NCBI GenBank assembly: GCA_002404395.1
Contig: DHJP01000167.1
Location: forward strand, 7,836 to 23,843
Direction: 5' to 3'
DNA length: 16,008 nucleotides
From: Clostridiales bacterium UBA4717
Lineage (GTDB): Bacteria; Bacillota; Clostridia; Oscillospirales; CAG-272
This document shows positions 5,734 to 12,812 of the stretch, one piece after another. Made by a program: the position numbers and the translations under genes. Each line of letters starts with the position of its first letter. Within the stretch, counting starts at the first letter, position 1. Under the pieces are notes generated by a model that was given only the letters and a program-made list of their open reading frames with translations, was not told the origin of the DNA and searched no databases.

Positions 5734-8661
5734 ATGAAAAAGTTTTTAGCACTCGTACTCGCACTGCTCATGATCGCAGGCAGCGTATCCGTAATGGCAT
5801 TTGACGATGTCCCGGAAGACGCAGTTTATGCGGAAGCTATCAACGATCTTCAGATCAAGAAGGTTGTTGCCGGCATGAGCGAAACCAAGTTCGGTTATGA
5901 CGAACTTGTAACCAGATGGCAGATGTCTCTCTTCATGGCAAGAGCACTGTCCGGAATCACCGATGACGCAGATTGGTCCAAGGGCGCTGCAATCTTCACA
6001 GACTGCACCGAATACCTCGGAGCTATCCAATACTGCTTCACCAAGGGCGTAATCAAGGGAACCACTCCCACCACATTCGCTCCTAACAACAACATCGTTT
6101 TCAAGGACGGCATTATCATGGCTGTTCGTGCTCTCGGTTACGAGAAAGAAGACGACGGCAAGGATGTTAAGAAGTACAACGTAACAGGCGCTACTTATTG
6201 GCTTCCTTACTACCAGAAGGCAGATGAACTCGGACTTCTTGCAAACCTCGAGTCTGTAGCAATCGATAAGGCTATGACCCGTGCAGAAACCGCACAGCTC
6301 ATCTTCAACATGCTCTACACTGAAGTATACTCTGCAACCGGCAACGACAATAAGTACACTCTTAATGACGTTGTATTCGGCGGCAAGAAGGTACTCAATG
6401 TTGAGAACGTAGTTCCCGCATTCATTTACGAAACTCCTCTTCACAACTTCGGTACTGATACTATTGAAGATGATGAAGAACTCGTAAAGATCGGTTACTA
6501 TGACGCAGACGGCGATCTTCAGGAATTCGAACTCGAACTCAAGGATCTCGCTAAGTTCGGCGTTACTGTTGAAAACGTTGAAGATTACTTCGGCGCATAC
6601 ATCGAGCTTGTTAATGTTCCTACCGATAAGGATGGCGACATCAACTACGGCAAGGTAGAGTCCTATGAGTACCTCAACGGTCTCTCGAACGCAAATAAGC
6701 TTGAAGGCTCCAATGCTGATGTAACTTATTACGAAGACGAAGATGCAGCAGGTGCTTCCGGCAAGCTCAAGATCGGTAACAAGACTCACTACCTCACACC
6801 TGTTAAGAAGTCTCAGGAAAAGTATGGAATCGAAATCACTATTGCAGGTGCTGATGGCGCAGGTAATGCTATTTTCGCTGAAGCTGACTATGCTGATCTC
6901 GAAGACAAGTTCTACGATGCAATATTCTATGATACCGATGATGACGGTTACTATGAATATGCTATCGTATTCCTCACCAACGTTGCTACTTACACCGAAG
7001 CAAGTGCTAAGGGTATTGAAAAGTGCGGCGTTATGAAGGGCATGGAGGACGTTGAGTACTCTGAAGAGCTTGACGAAGACGATATCTTCGTTTACACTTA
7101 CGATCCTTACTACAACTTCGTTAACGTTCAGGACGTTCTCGTAGCTACAAGCGGAACTATCAACAGCTACAAGCAGACCTCCAAGACTGTTGACGGCGTA
7201 AAGACCATCACCGGCTATGTTACCATCGACGGTGAAAAGTACACCATTAACGATGCAAATCCCGCTGAATACTTCAACGAGATCGAAGGCATCGACGATC
7301 TTCTTGATGATTCTATCATCGACGAAAGTTTTGCAGCTACCACTTCCGCTGACCTCAGAGCAGCTGCTTCCGAGAACATCGGCGAAAAGGTTGACTTCTA
7401 CCTCTACAATGATGCGATCCTTACTTTCGGTAAGCTTTATGACGAAGCTGACGATGTTAACTACCTCGTTGCTCGTGACTTTACCGATTTCGAACTCGGC
7501 GACTATGTTGTAGTTGATGCATTCATCGACGGCGCCGACAAGGAAATCAAGGTTGCAAAGATCACCAAGGACGGCAAGACTCACGATATCACCAAGATCA
7601 AGACCTACGGTAAGCTTGCTACCGCTCTTGATGGTATGTTCGGTATCTACACCTACACTGTAGATAAGGACGGCTTCTACACCCTTAAGCAGGCTTCCTT
7701 CGAACTCAAGGTAAGCGACTATGTTAAGGATGTTGATAAGAACGGCGTATTCTTCTATGACTACTCCGAGACCAGCCCTGTTGACGGTAAGAGAGAGAAC
7801 ATCATCCGTATCACCAGCTCGACTCTGATCGCAGTTATCGATACCGAGAATGAAACCGTTAAGGTTGTTCCCTCCAAGGCAGGTAAGGAATTCACCATCA
7901 ATGTTCCCGCAGACGCTCTCTTCTATGTAGACAAGATCGGTTTCGGCGATCCCGACGAAAACCATCCTGTAGCTGATATCCCGTTCGGTAAGGCTTCCGT
8001 CCTCTTCTTCCAGGTAGCAGGCGACGCTGAATCGCTCGATTACGCTGATTACAAGATGGTATTCGTTACCGAAGCAGTTGAAGACAAGGAAAACGGAACT
8101 GCACTCTCCTTCGAACTCGATTCGGATGAAGATACAGATAAGTACACCAAGTTCACTGCTGACACTGAAGCATTCCTCCTCGCTACCGGCAAGGATGTTG
8201 CTGATATCTATGTTTCCGGCAAGAACGCTGACCTCGAAGCAGGTGTATACCTCCTCGACGATCAGAACATTGTAGTTGACTACATCTCCTTCAAGGGTCT
8301 TGATACCAGAACCATGCTGAATGTTGACGGTAAGGAAGCATTCCTTGTTGGTTATAAGACCATCAAGAGCACCGATATCGATCTCTACGGCTACAACTAC
8401 ATCCGTATTGAAGGTATCGCTACCAACGATACTCCTGCAATCAAGACTGTTAAGTTCGTTGATTTCAATGAAAACACTGAAGACGGCGGATTTGATCTTG
8501 TTACCAAGACTAACAGCAAGCTTGTTAAGTATCTTGAAGATGAGTATGCAACAGGCGCTAAGGTTGTATTTGCTCCTAACACCAGAAAGGCTGCTAACAA
8601 CAACACTTCTTACCCGAGCAACACCTTCACCGGTTACATCATCAACAACCTCGTTAAGTAA
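5734..8661 (+). CDS. SLH-domain surface (S-layer-like) protein
   Basis: 975 aa. Signal peptide 1-22 (MKKFLALVLALLMIAG..., cleavage after VMA). Three SLH domains follow: about 23-72, about 85-134 and about 150-195, the last with the TRAE motif (182-185), the first with TRWQ and the second with a degenerate version. SLH domains bind pyruvylated secondary cell-wall polysaccharide, so the protein should sit outside the cell, attached to the wall. Residues 200-975 are strongly acidic, rich in Asp, Glu, Tyr, Val and Lys, with beta-like alternation; I recognise no enzyme domain. Codon choice (AAG, AAC, ATC, CTC, GAC) is much more restricted than in neighbouring genes, as in very highly expressed genes, which suggests a major surface-layer protein. 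Start supported by AAAGGAG at 5717-5723. Monocistronic, ending at a strong terminator. Confidence 0.92.
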   Translation: MKKFLALVLALLMIAGSVSVMAFDDVPEDAVYAEAINDLQIKKVVAGMSETKFGYDELVTRWQMSLFMARALSGITDDADWSKGAAIFTDCTEYLGAIQYCFTKGVIKGTTPTTFAPNNNIVFKDGIIMAVRALGYEKEDDGKDVKKYNVTGATYWLPYYQKADELGLLANLESVAIDKAMTRAETAQLIFNMLYTEVYSATGNDNKYTLNDVVFGGKKVLNVENVVPAFIYETPLHNFGTDTIEDDEELVKIGYYDADGDLQEFELELKDLAKFGVTVENVEDYFGAYIELVNVPTDKDGDINYGKVESYEYLNGLSNANKLEGSNADVTYYEDEDAAGASGKLKIGNKTHYLTPVKKSQEKYGIEITIAGADGAGNAIFAEADYADLEDKFYDAIFYDTDDDGYYEYAIVFLTNVATYTEASAKGIEKCGVMKGMEDVEYSEELDEDDIFVYTYDPYYNFVNVQDVLVATSGTINSYKQTSKTVDGVKTITGYVTIDGEKYTINDANPAEYFNEIEGIDDLLDDSIIDESFAATTSADLRAAASENIGEKVDFYLYNDAILTFGKLYDEADDVNYLVARDFTDFELGDYVVVDAFIDGADKEIKVAKITKDGKTHDITKIKTYGKLATALDGMFGIYTYTVDKDGFYTLKQASFELKVSDYVKDVDKNGVFFYDYSETSPVDGKRENIIRITSSTLIAVIDTENETVKVVPSKAGKEFTINVPADALFYVDKIGFGDPDENHPVADIPFGKASVLFFQVAGDAESLDYADYKMVFVTEAVEDKENGTALSFELDSDEDTDKYTKFTADTEAFLLATGKDVADIYVSGKNADLEAGVYLLDDQNIVVDYISFKGLDTRTMLNVDGKEAFLVGYKTIKSTDIDLYGYNYIRIEGIATNDTPAIKTVKFVDFNENTEDGGFDLVTKTNSKLVKYLEDEYATGAKVVFAPNTRKAANNNTSYPSNTFTGYIINNLVK

Positions 8662-8711
8662 TTCATACCGTTATCTCTGAATAAGAGAGTCGAATGACTT
8701 GACTTGTTTGG

Positions 8712-8748
8712 GTGCCCTCCGACGAAAGTCGGAGGGCACTTTTTTATT
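8712..8748 (+). terminator. intrinsic terminator of the S-layer-like gene
   Basis: Perfect 12-bp stem (8712-8723 with 8728-8739), GAAA tetraloop (8724-8727), then a TTTTTTATT run. Located 50 bases after the stop codon. One of the strongest structural signals in the window. Confidence 0.95.
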
Positions 8749-8803
8749 GTGTATAGCCTGAAAAGGTAATATAAAAAACGGGAAAATGCGGCTGTAGCAA
8801 AAC

Positions 8804-8858
8804 ATTCGCTCATAAAAGTGTAAAACGGTGTTGCATATTCGCTCAAAAAAGTGTATAA
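8804..8858. repeat. 22-bp direct repeat in the ATPase promoter region
   Basis: Copies at 8804-8825 and 8837-8858, core ATTCGCTCA...AAAGTGTA, with two mismatches in 22 bases and a 33-bp period (about three helical turns). The second copy covers the promoter spacer and most of the -10 at 8854-8859; in the first copy the equivalent hexamer has lost the -10 match. This fits a tandem operator for a repressor, possibly self-regulation, but the binding protein is unknown. Confidence 0.7.
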
Positions 8859-8859
8859 T
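8831..8859 (+). promoter_or_regulatory. promoter of the AAA/DUF4143 ATPase gene
   Basis: -10 TATAAT (8854-8859) with a weak -35 TTGCAT (8831-8836) at 17 bases. Expected start near 8866, with GGAGG at 8880-8884 inside a leader of about 27 bases. Confidence 0.6.
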
Positions 8860-8892
8860 ATAGTTGGCAATTAATTTACGGAGGCAAACTTT

Positions 8893-10245
8893 ATGTATCT
8901 GAAGCGAAAAATTGACGCGTATCTGTCACAGTGGAAAAATAATGTATCACGGAAGCCGTTGATAGTTAAGGGGCCCAGACAAATCGGCAAAACCGAATCG
9001 ATCAACAAGTTTGCAAAAGATAACTACAAAAGCGTTGTCGAAATAAATTTTGTAACTTCTCCGAAGTACAAACAAATTACTGCAGACGGTTACAGTGCTG
9101 AGTCGGTAATAAAAAGCATATCCTTGATCGAACCGTCACACAAGTTTATTCCCGGAGAAACGTTGATCTTTTTTGATGAAATTCAGGAATACCCCGAAAT
9201 TGCTACTTCGCTCAAATTTTTGAATCTTGACGGCAGGTTTGATGTGATCTGTTCCGGCTCGCTTTTGGGAATCAATTACAAAAGGATCGAAAGCAATAGT
9301 GTGGGCTATAAAACCGACTATAATATGTATTCGCTTGACTTTGAGGAATTTATGTGGGCAAAAGGATATCAAGCGGAGGTTATAGACGGTATGCTTGAGC
9401 ATATGAAGATGTTGAAGCCGTTTACTGCGCTTGAACATTCGGTGTTTTTGTCAAATTTCCTTGATTATTGCATTCTCGGCGGTATGCCTGCCGTGGTACG
9501 TGAGTTTATAGAAAACAAGACTTTTGAGGGCACTCTTGACATTCAACGTCAATTGATTGCAGATTATAAAGAGGATATTCGCAAATATGCCGAGGGACTT
9601 GATCAGACCCGCATTACAAATGTGTTTAACAGTATTCCGGTACAGCTTGCAAAAAAAAACAAAAAATTTCAATTGTCTATGGTTGAAAAGGGAGCGCGCT
9701 TCAGAGATTACCGCGGGTGTATTGAATGGCTTGAAGATGCCGGTATGATCAATTTGTGCTATTGTCTGAACAATGTGGAGCTTCCGCTTAAAGGTAATTT
9801 GGATATCAATAAATTTAAGGTATACTTTTGCGATACCGGGCTATTTGTTTCACTTCTTGATGACGAAGTTCAAGAAGATCTGAGAGCAAACAGAAATTTA
9901 TCAGTATATAAGGGCGCGTTATATGAAAGCATTGTCGGTGAGGCAATGGTTAAAGCGGGGTATCAGTTATATTATTATAAGCGTGAAGACTCAACGCTTG
10001 AAGAGGATTTCTTTGTCCGCACTGCAAATGAGCTGATACCGATAGAGGTAAAGGCTAAAAACAGTAAAGCAAAGTCGCTGTCTCAACTTATAAAGAGTGA
10101 CAAATATCCCGATGTTTCGTTTGGAATCAAGTTTTGCACCGGAAATATCGGATTTGAAAATAATATTTATACTTTCCCGTATTACTGTACGTTCCTGCTG
10201 AAAAGATATTTAAAGGAACGTGGTTCAAACGGCGTCAATACTTGA
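8893..10245 (+). CDS. ATP-binding protein, AAA_14 plus DUF4143
   Basis: 450 aa, the usual family length. Walker A GPRQIGKT (27-34), Walker B LIFFDEIQ (91-98), a sensor-like CSGSLLG segment (120-126) and the DUF4143 region (about 190-400). The C-terminal part shows YESIVGEA, an acidic EEDF (370-373) and EVK (385-387), the pattern of a PD-(D/E)xK-like nuclease fold; whether it cuts DNA is not established. These ATPases are widespread, variable in copy number and patchily distributed in Clostridia and Bacteroides; function unclear. GGAGG lies 8 bases before the ATG. Base composition is visibly more AT-rich and the codon use (AAA, AAT, TTT) differs from its neighbours, and it stands alone between a terminator and the next promoter, so recent acquisition is likely. 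Confidence 0.9.
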   Translation: MYLKRKIDAYLSQWKNNVSRKPLIVKGPRQIGKTESINKFAKDNYKSVVEINFVTSPKYKQITADGYSAESVIKSISLIEPSHKFIPGETLIFFDEIQEYPEIATSLKFLNLDGRFDVICSGSLLGINYKRIESNSVGYKTDYNMYSLDFEEFMWAKGYQAEVIDGMLEHMKMLKPFTALEHSVFLSNFLDYCILGGMPAVVREFIENKTFEGTLDIQRQLIADYKEDIRKYAEGLDQTRITNVFNSIPVQLAKKNKKFQLSMVEKGARFRDYRGCIEWLEDAGMINLCYCLNNVELPLKGNLDINKFKVYFCDTGLFVSLLDDEVQEDLRANRNLSVYKGALYESIVGEAMVKAGYQLYYYKREDSTLEEDFFVRTANELIPIEVKAKNSKAKSLSQLIKSDKYPDVSFGIKFCTGNIGFENNIYTFPYYCTFLLKRYLKERGSNGVNT

Positions 10246-10270
10246 CAAAAGCGCACGGCGCTGATATAAT
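10242..10270 (+). promoter_or_regulatory. perfect consensus promoter of mnmA
   Basis: TTGACA (10242-10247), 17-base spacer, TATAAT (10265-10270): both hexamers identical to the sigma-A consensus. The TGA stop of the ATPase gene (10243-10245) lies inside the -35. Start expected near 10277. Confidence 0.85.
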
Positions 10271-10317
10271 ATAAGTTGTTTTAAATGCGGATTTGCGCAA
10301 AAGGAGAGAATGAAAAA

Positions 10318-11379
10318 ATGAGAGCCGCAGTTGCAATGAGCGGCGGAGTTGACAGCTCTGTTGCGGCAGCCTTGCTGAAAGAGCAAAATATTGATGTATG
10401 CGGTCTGACCTTCAAAATGTTTGACAGGAACGGCTTCTTTAAGGACGGAGAAAAACCTTGTATTGCCGATGCTGATACCGAGTCGGCTTCCGCTGTTGCC
10501 GCAAAGCTTAACATTCCGTATCGGATCGTTAATTACAGTGCGGACTTTCAAAACACGGTGGTAAAGGATTTTATCGACACCTACAAGTCCGGCGGCACGC
10601 CGAATCCGTGTGTGGTCTGCAACAAATATATAAAATTCGGCGCACTGCTTTCGCTCGCCGTTGAGTCGGGGTACGAAAAGTTTGCGACCGGTCATTACGC
10701 GCGTATAGAGTGCGAAAACGGACGGTATATTTTAAAAAGAGCGGCTGACCGCACCAAAGACCAGACCTACGTCTTGTACACGCTGACTCAGGAAACGCTT
10801 TCACACGTCTTGTTGCCGCTCGGCGGATATACCAAAAAGGAGATACGCGAGATTGCGGCATCGCTCGGATTTGGCAACGCAGATCGCAGTGACAGTCAGG
10901 ATATATGTTTTATTCCCGACGGCGATTATATCGGGTTTATTGAGCGGTACACCGGCAAACCCGATATTCCCGGTAACTTTGTTGACTGCGACGGGAATAT
11001 TCTCGGGCGCCACCATGGTATTACGCATTATACGGTCGGTCAGGGGAAAAAGCTCGGGATCGCGCTTGGGAAAAAAGTGTTTGTAAACAACATTGATCCG
11101 GAAAGCGGAAATATTATGCTCGGAGAGGACAGTGAGCTTTACCGAAACTCGCTTGACGCCGTGAATATAAATCTGATTTCAATTCCGACGCTTGAGAGTA
11201 GGCTGAGGGTTACGGCTAAGATCCGCTACGGAACAAGAGAAGCGTCAGCTTATGTCTGGCAGACGGGTGAGGATTCTATCCATGTGGAGTTTGACGAGCC
11301 TCAGCGCGCGATTACGCGCGGTCAGTCGGTGGTGTTGTATGACGGCGATGTGGTGATCGGCGGCGGCAGGATCATTTGA
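10318..11379 (+). CDS. mnmA: tRNA-specific 2-thiouridylase MnmA
   Basis: 353 aa. It uses ATP and sulfur relayed from a cysteine desulfurase to 2-thiolate U34 of tRNAs for Lys, Glu and Gln. Seen: PP-loop SGGVDSS (8-14), NPCVVCNKYIKFG with catalytic C101, GHYAR (125-129) and SDSQDICFI with C197, the persulfide-forming partner. All key residues are present. The ATG at 10318 is preferred over one at 10285: family members start MRxxVAMSGG, and the earlier ATG lies about 8 bases after the expected transcript start with no Shine-Dalgarno site. AAGGAG (10301-10306) is 11 bases away, rather far. No desulfurase gene is next to it. hisS follows after 80 bases. Confidence 0.96.
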   Translation: MRAAVAMSGGVDSSVAAALLKEQNIDVCGLTFKMFDRNGFFKDGEKPCIADADTESASAVAAKLNIPYRIVNYSADFQNTVVKDFIDTYKSGGTPNPCVVCNKYIKFGALLSLAVESGYEKFATGHYARIECENGRYILKRAADRTKDQTYVLYTLTQETLSHVLLPLGGYTKKEIREIAASLGFGNADRSDSQDICFIPDGDYIGFIERYTGKPDIPGNFVDCDGNILGRHHGITHYTVGQGKKLGIALGKKVFVNNIDPESGNIMLGEDSELYRNSLDAVNINLISIPTLESRLRVTAKIRYGTREASAYVWQTGEDSIHVEFDEPQRAITRGQSVVLYDGDVVIGGGRII

Positions 11380-11429
11380 CGGGGCAAGGTTATTTAAGCT
11401 ACAGGCGTGGATATGTGTTAATAGATTGA

Positions 11430-11449
11430 CCGCCGACGGCGGAACGGAG
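11430..11449 (+). promoter_or_regulatory. hisS leader hairpin and ribosome binding site
   Basis: CCGCC (11430-11434), GAC, GGCGG (11438-11442) can form a small hairpin directly before AACGGAG, whose GGAG (11446-11449) is 10 bases from the ATG. The 13 bases CGGCGGAACGGAG (11437-11449) recur exactly before aspS. Confidence 0.45.
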
Positions 11450-11459
11450 AAGACTATAT

Positions 11460-12716
11460 ATGATACAAAAACCGAGAGGAACAATGGATATACTGCCTGA
11501 AAATATCGGGGTGTGGCACTATATCGAAAACAAGGCGCGTGAGGTCGCGGCGAAATATGGCTATGAGGAGCTGCGCTTTCCGACCTTCGAGCAGACTGAG
11601 CTTTTTGCGCGCGGAGTCGGCGATACGACCGATGTGGTGCAAAAAGAAATGTACACTTTTACCGACAGAGAGGAGCGCAGCTACACTCTGCGGCCTGAAG
11701 GCACGGCGAGCGTAGTTCGCTCACTGATCGAAAACGGCAAGTGTTCCGATACCATGCCGCTTAAACTGTATTACATAATCAACTGCTTCCGTTATGAGAA
11801 GCCGCAGGCAGGCAGAAGCCGTGAGTTTTTTCAATTCGGCAGTGAGACCTTCGGAGCTGCGGCGCCGCAGTGTGATGCGACGGTGATCGCCTTTGCATCA
11901 AACTTTATTCACGAGCTCGGGATAAAAAACACGAGCCTTCACATCAACAGTATCGGATGCCCGAAGTGCCGTCCGAATTACCACAAGGCGCTTGTGGAAT
12001 ACTTTTCGGATAATATCGGCGGGCTTTGCGATACCTGCAAGGAGCGGCTTAAGACAAATCCGCTCAGAATACTTGACTGCAAGTGTCCCGAATGTAAGGC
12101 GTTAGCCGAAAATGCGCCGAAAACAATCGACAATCTTTGCCCTGAATGCGCGGAGCATCTGGACGGGTTAAAATCTTGTCTTGAAGGCATGGGCATAGAG
12201 TATACTATCGACCCGCATATTGTGCGCGGGCTTGATTATTACACGCGTACCGTATTTGAGTTTATTTGCAATGAGATCGGCGCGCAGAGCACTATTTGCG
12301 GCGGCGGCAGATATGACGGGCTTATGAAACAGCTCGGCGGACCCGAGCTTCCGGGTATAGGCTTTGCTATGGGTATCACGAGACTTATTCTTGCGCTTGA
12401 GGCATCGGGAGTGAAAATAACAGAGGAAAATGCGCCGAAGGTGTATATCGCTCCTATGGGAGCGGCGGCTGTGACCGCGGCGGTTGCCATGGTGGAAAAG
12501 TTCAGAGCCGCAGGTATTTACGCCGAGACCGATCTGGTGGGCCGCTCACTCAAGGCGCAGATGAAGTATGCCGACAAAAAGGGAGCCGCTTATACGGTGA
12601 TAATCGGTGACAGCGAGCTTGAGAGCGGCAGAGCGCAGCTCAAAAACATGAAAGAATCTACACAGACAGAAGTGGAGATCGAACGTATAGTCGAATCGGT
12701 CATGGAATTGATCTGA
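11460..12716 (+). CDS. hisS: histidyl-tRNA synthetase
   Basis: 418 aa, class II synthetase that charges tRNA-His. Seen: N-terminal MIQKPRGTMDILP, motif 2 region with LRPEGTA (77-83) and FRYEKPQAGRSREFFQF (110-126), the histidine motifs GLDYYTRTVFEF (257-268) and GGGRYDGL (281-288), motif 3 GFAMGITRLIL (301-311), and the C-terminal anticodon-binding domain (about 325-418). An insertion with C167/C170, C190/C193, C207/C209/C212 and C227/C230 is rich in CxxC pairs, as in other Firmicutes HisRS, and could bind zinc. The start agrees with relatives and has GGAG upstream. It follows mnmA in the same direction and precedes aspS, a common Firmicutes order. Confidence 0.97.
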   Translation: MIQKPRGTMDILPENIGVWHYIENKAREVAAKYGYEELRFPTFEQTELFARGVGDTTDVVQKEMYTFTDREERSYTLRPEGTASVVRSLIENGKCSDTMPLKLYYIINCFRYEKPQAGRSREFFQFGSETFGAAAPQCDATVIAFASNFIHELGIKNTSLHINSIGCPKCRPNYHKALVEYFSDNIGGLCDTCKERLKTNPLRILDCKCPECKALAENAPKTIDNLCPECAEHLDGLKSCLEGMGIEYTIDPHIVRGLDYYTRTVFEFICNEIGAQSTICGGGRYDGLMKQLGGPELPGIGFAMGITRLILALEASGVKITEENAPKVYIAPMGAAAVTAAVAMVEKFRAAGIYAETDLVGRSLKAQMKYADKKGAAYTVIIGDSELESGRAQLKNMKESTQTEVEIERIVESVMELI

Positions 12717-12737
12717 GCGTGCAGCTAATAGTATAAA
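12708..12737 (+). promoter_or_regulatory. promoter candidate of aspS
   Basis: -35 TTGATC (12708-12713), 18-base spacer, -10 TATAAA (12732-12737). The -35 occupies the last two sense codons of hisS, ending directly before its TGA (12714-12716). aspS may thus be transcribed both from here and by read-through. Confidence 0.4.
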
Positions 12738-12783
12738 AATCAAGCGGCAAGCATCGCGATAGACGGTGTGTGTGCGCTAAACA

Positions 12784-12806
12784 GCCGTAAATACGGCGGA
12801 ACGGAG
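12784..12806 (+). promoter_or_regulatory. aspS leader hairpin and ribosome binding site
   Basis: GCCGT (12784-12788) pairs with ACGGC (12793-12797), followed by GGAACGGAG, whose CGGAG (12802-12806) is 6 bases from the ATG. CGGCGGAACGGAG (12794-12806) is identical to the hisS leader. No T-box sequence (GGGTGGTACCGCG-like) is present. Confidence 0.45.
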
Positions 12807-12812
12807 CTAAAA

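Noticed and set aside
5746..7965. 739-codon open frame on the minus strand inside the S-layer-like gene
   Set aside because: It is the mirror of a gene with extreme codon bias, which removes stops from the antisense frame. The product has no recognisable domain and no ribosome binding site was seen for it.
8804..8858. Short CRISPR-like array
   Set aside because: Only two copies with an 11-base gap, overlapping a promoter; no cas genes in view.
8634..8870. 78-codon minus-strand frame with a repeated YTFxSE peptide
   Set aside because: The peptide repeat is only the translation of the 22-bp promoter repeat at a 33-bp period, and the frame also crosses the terminator at 8712-8748.
10285..10317. 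Longer mnmA start at 10285
   Set aside because: No ribosome binding site, about 8 bases from the expected transcript start, and the extra 11 residues are not family-like; AAGGAG lies after this ATG.
11380..11459. T-box leader before hisS or aspS
   Set aside because: The gaps are only 80 and 96 bases and contain no conserved T-box sequence or antiterminator/terminator pair.
11950..12160. CxxC-rich part of HisRS as a novel inserted zinc domain
   Set aside because: The same cysteine-rich segment is, to my knowledge, common in Firmicutes HisRS, so it is family-typical.
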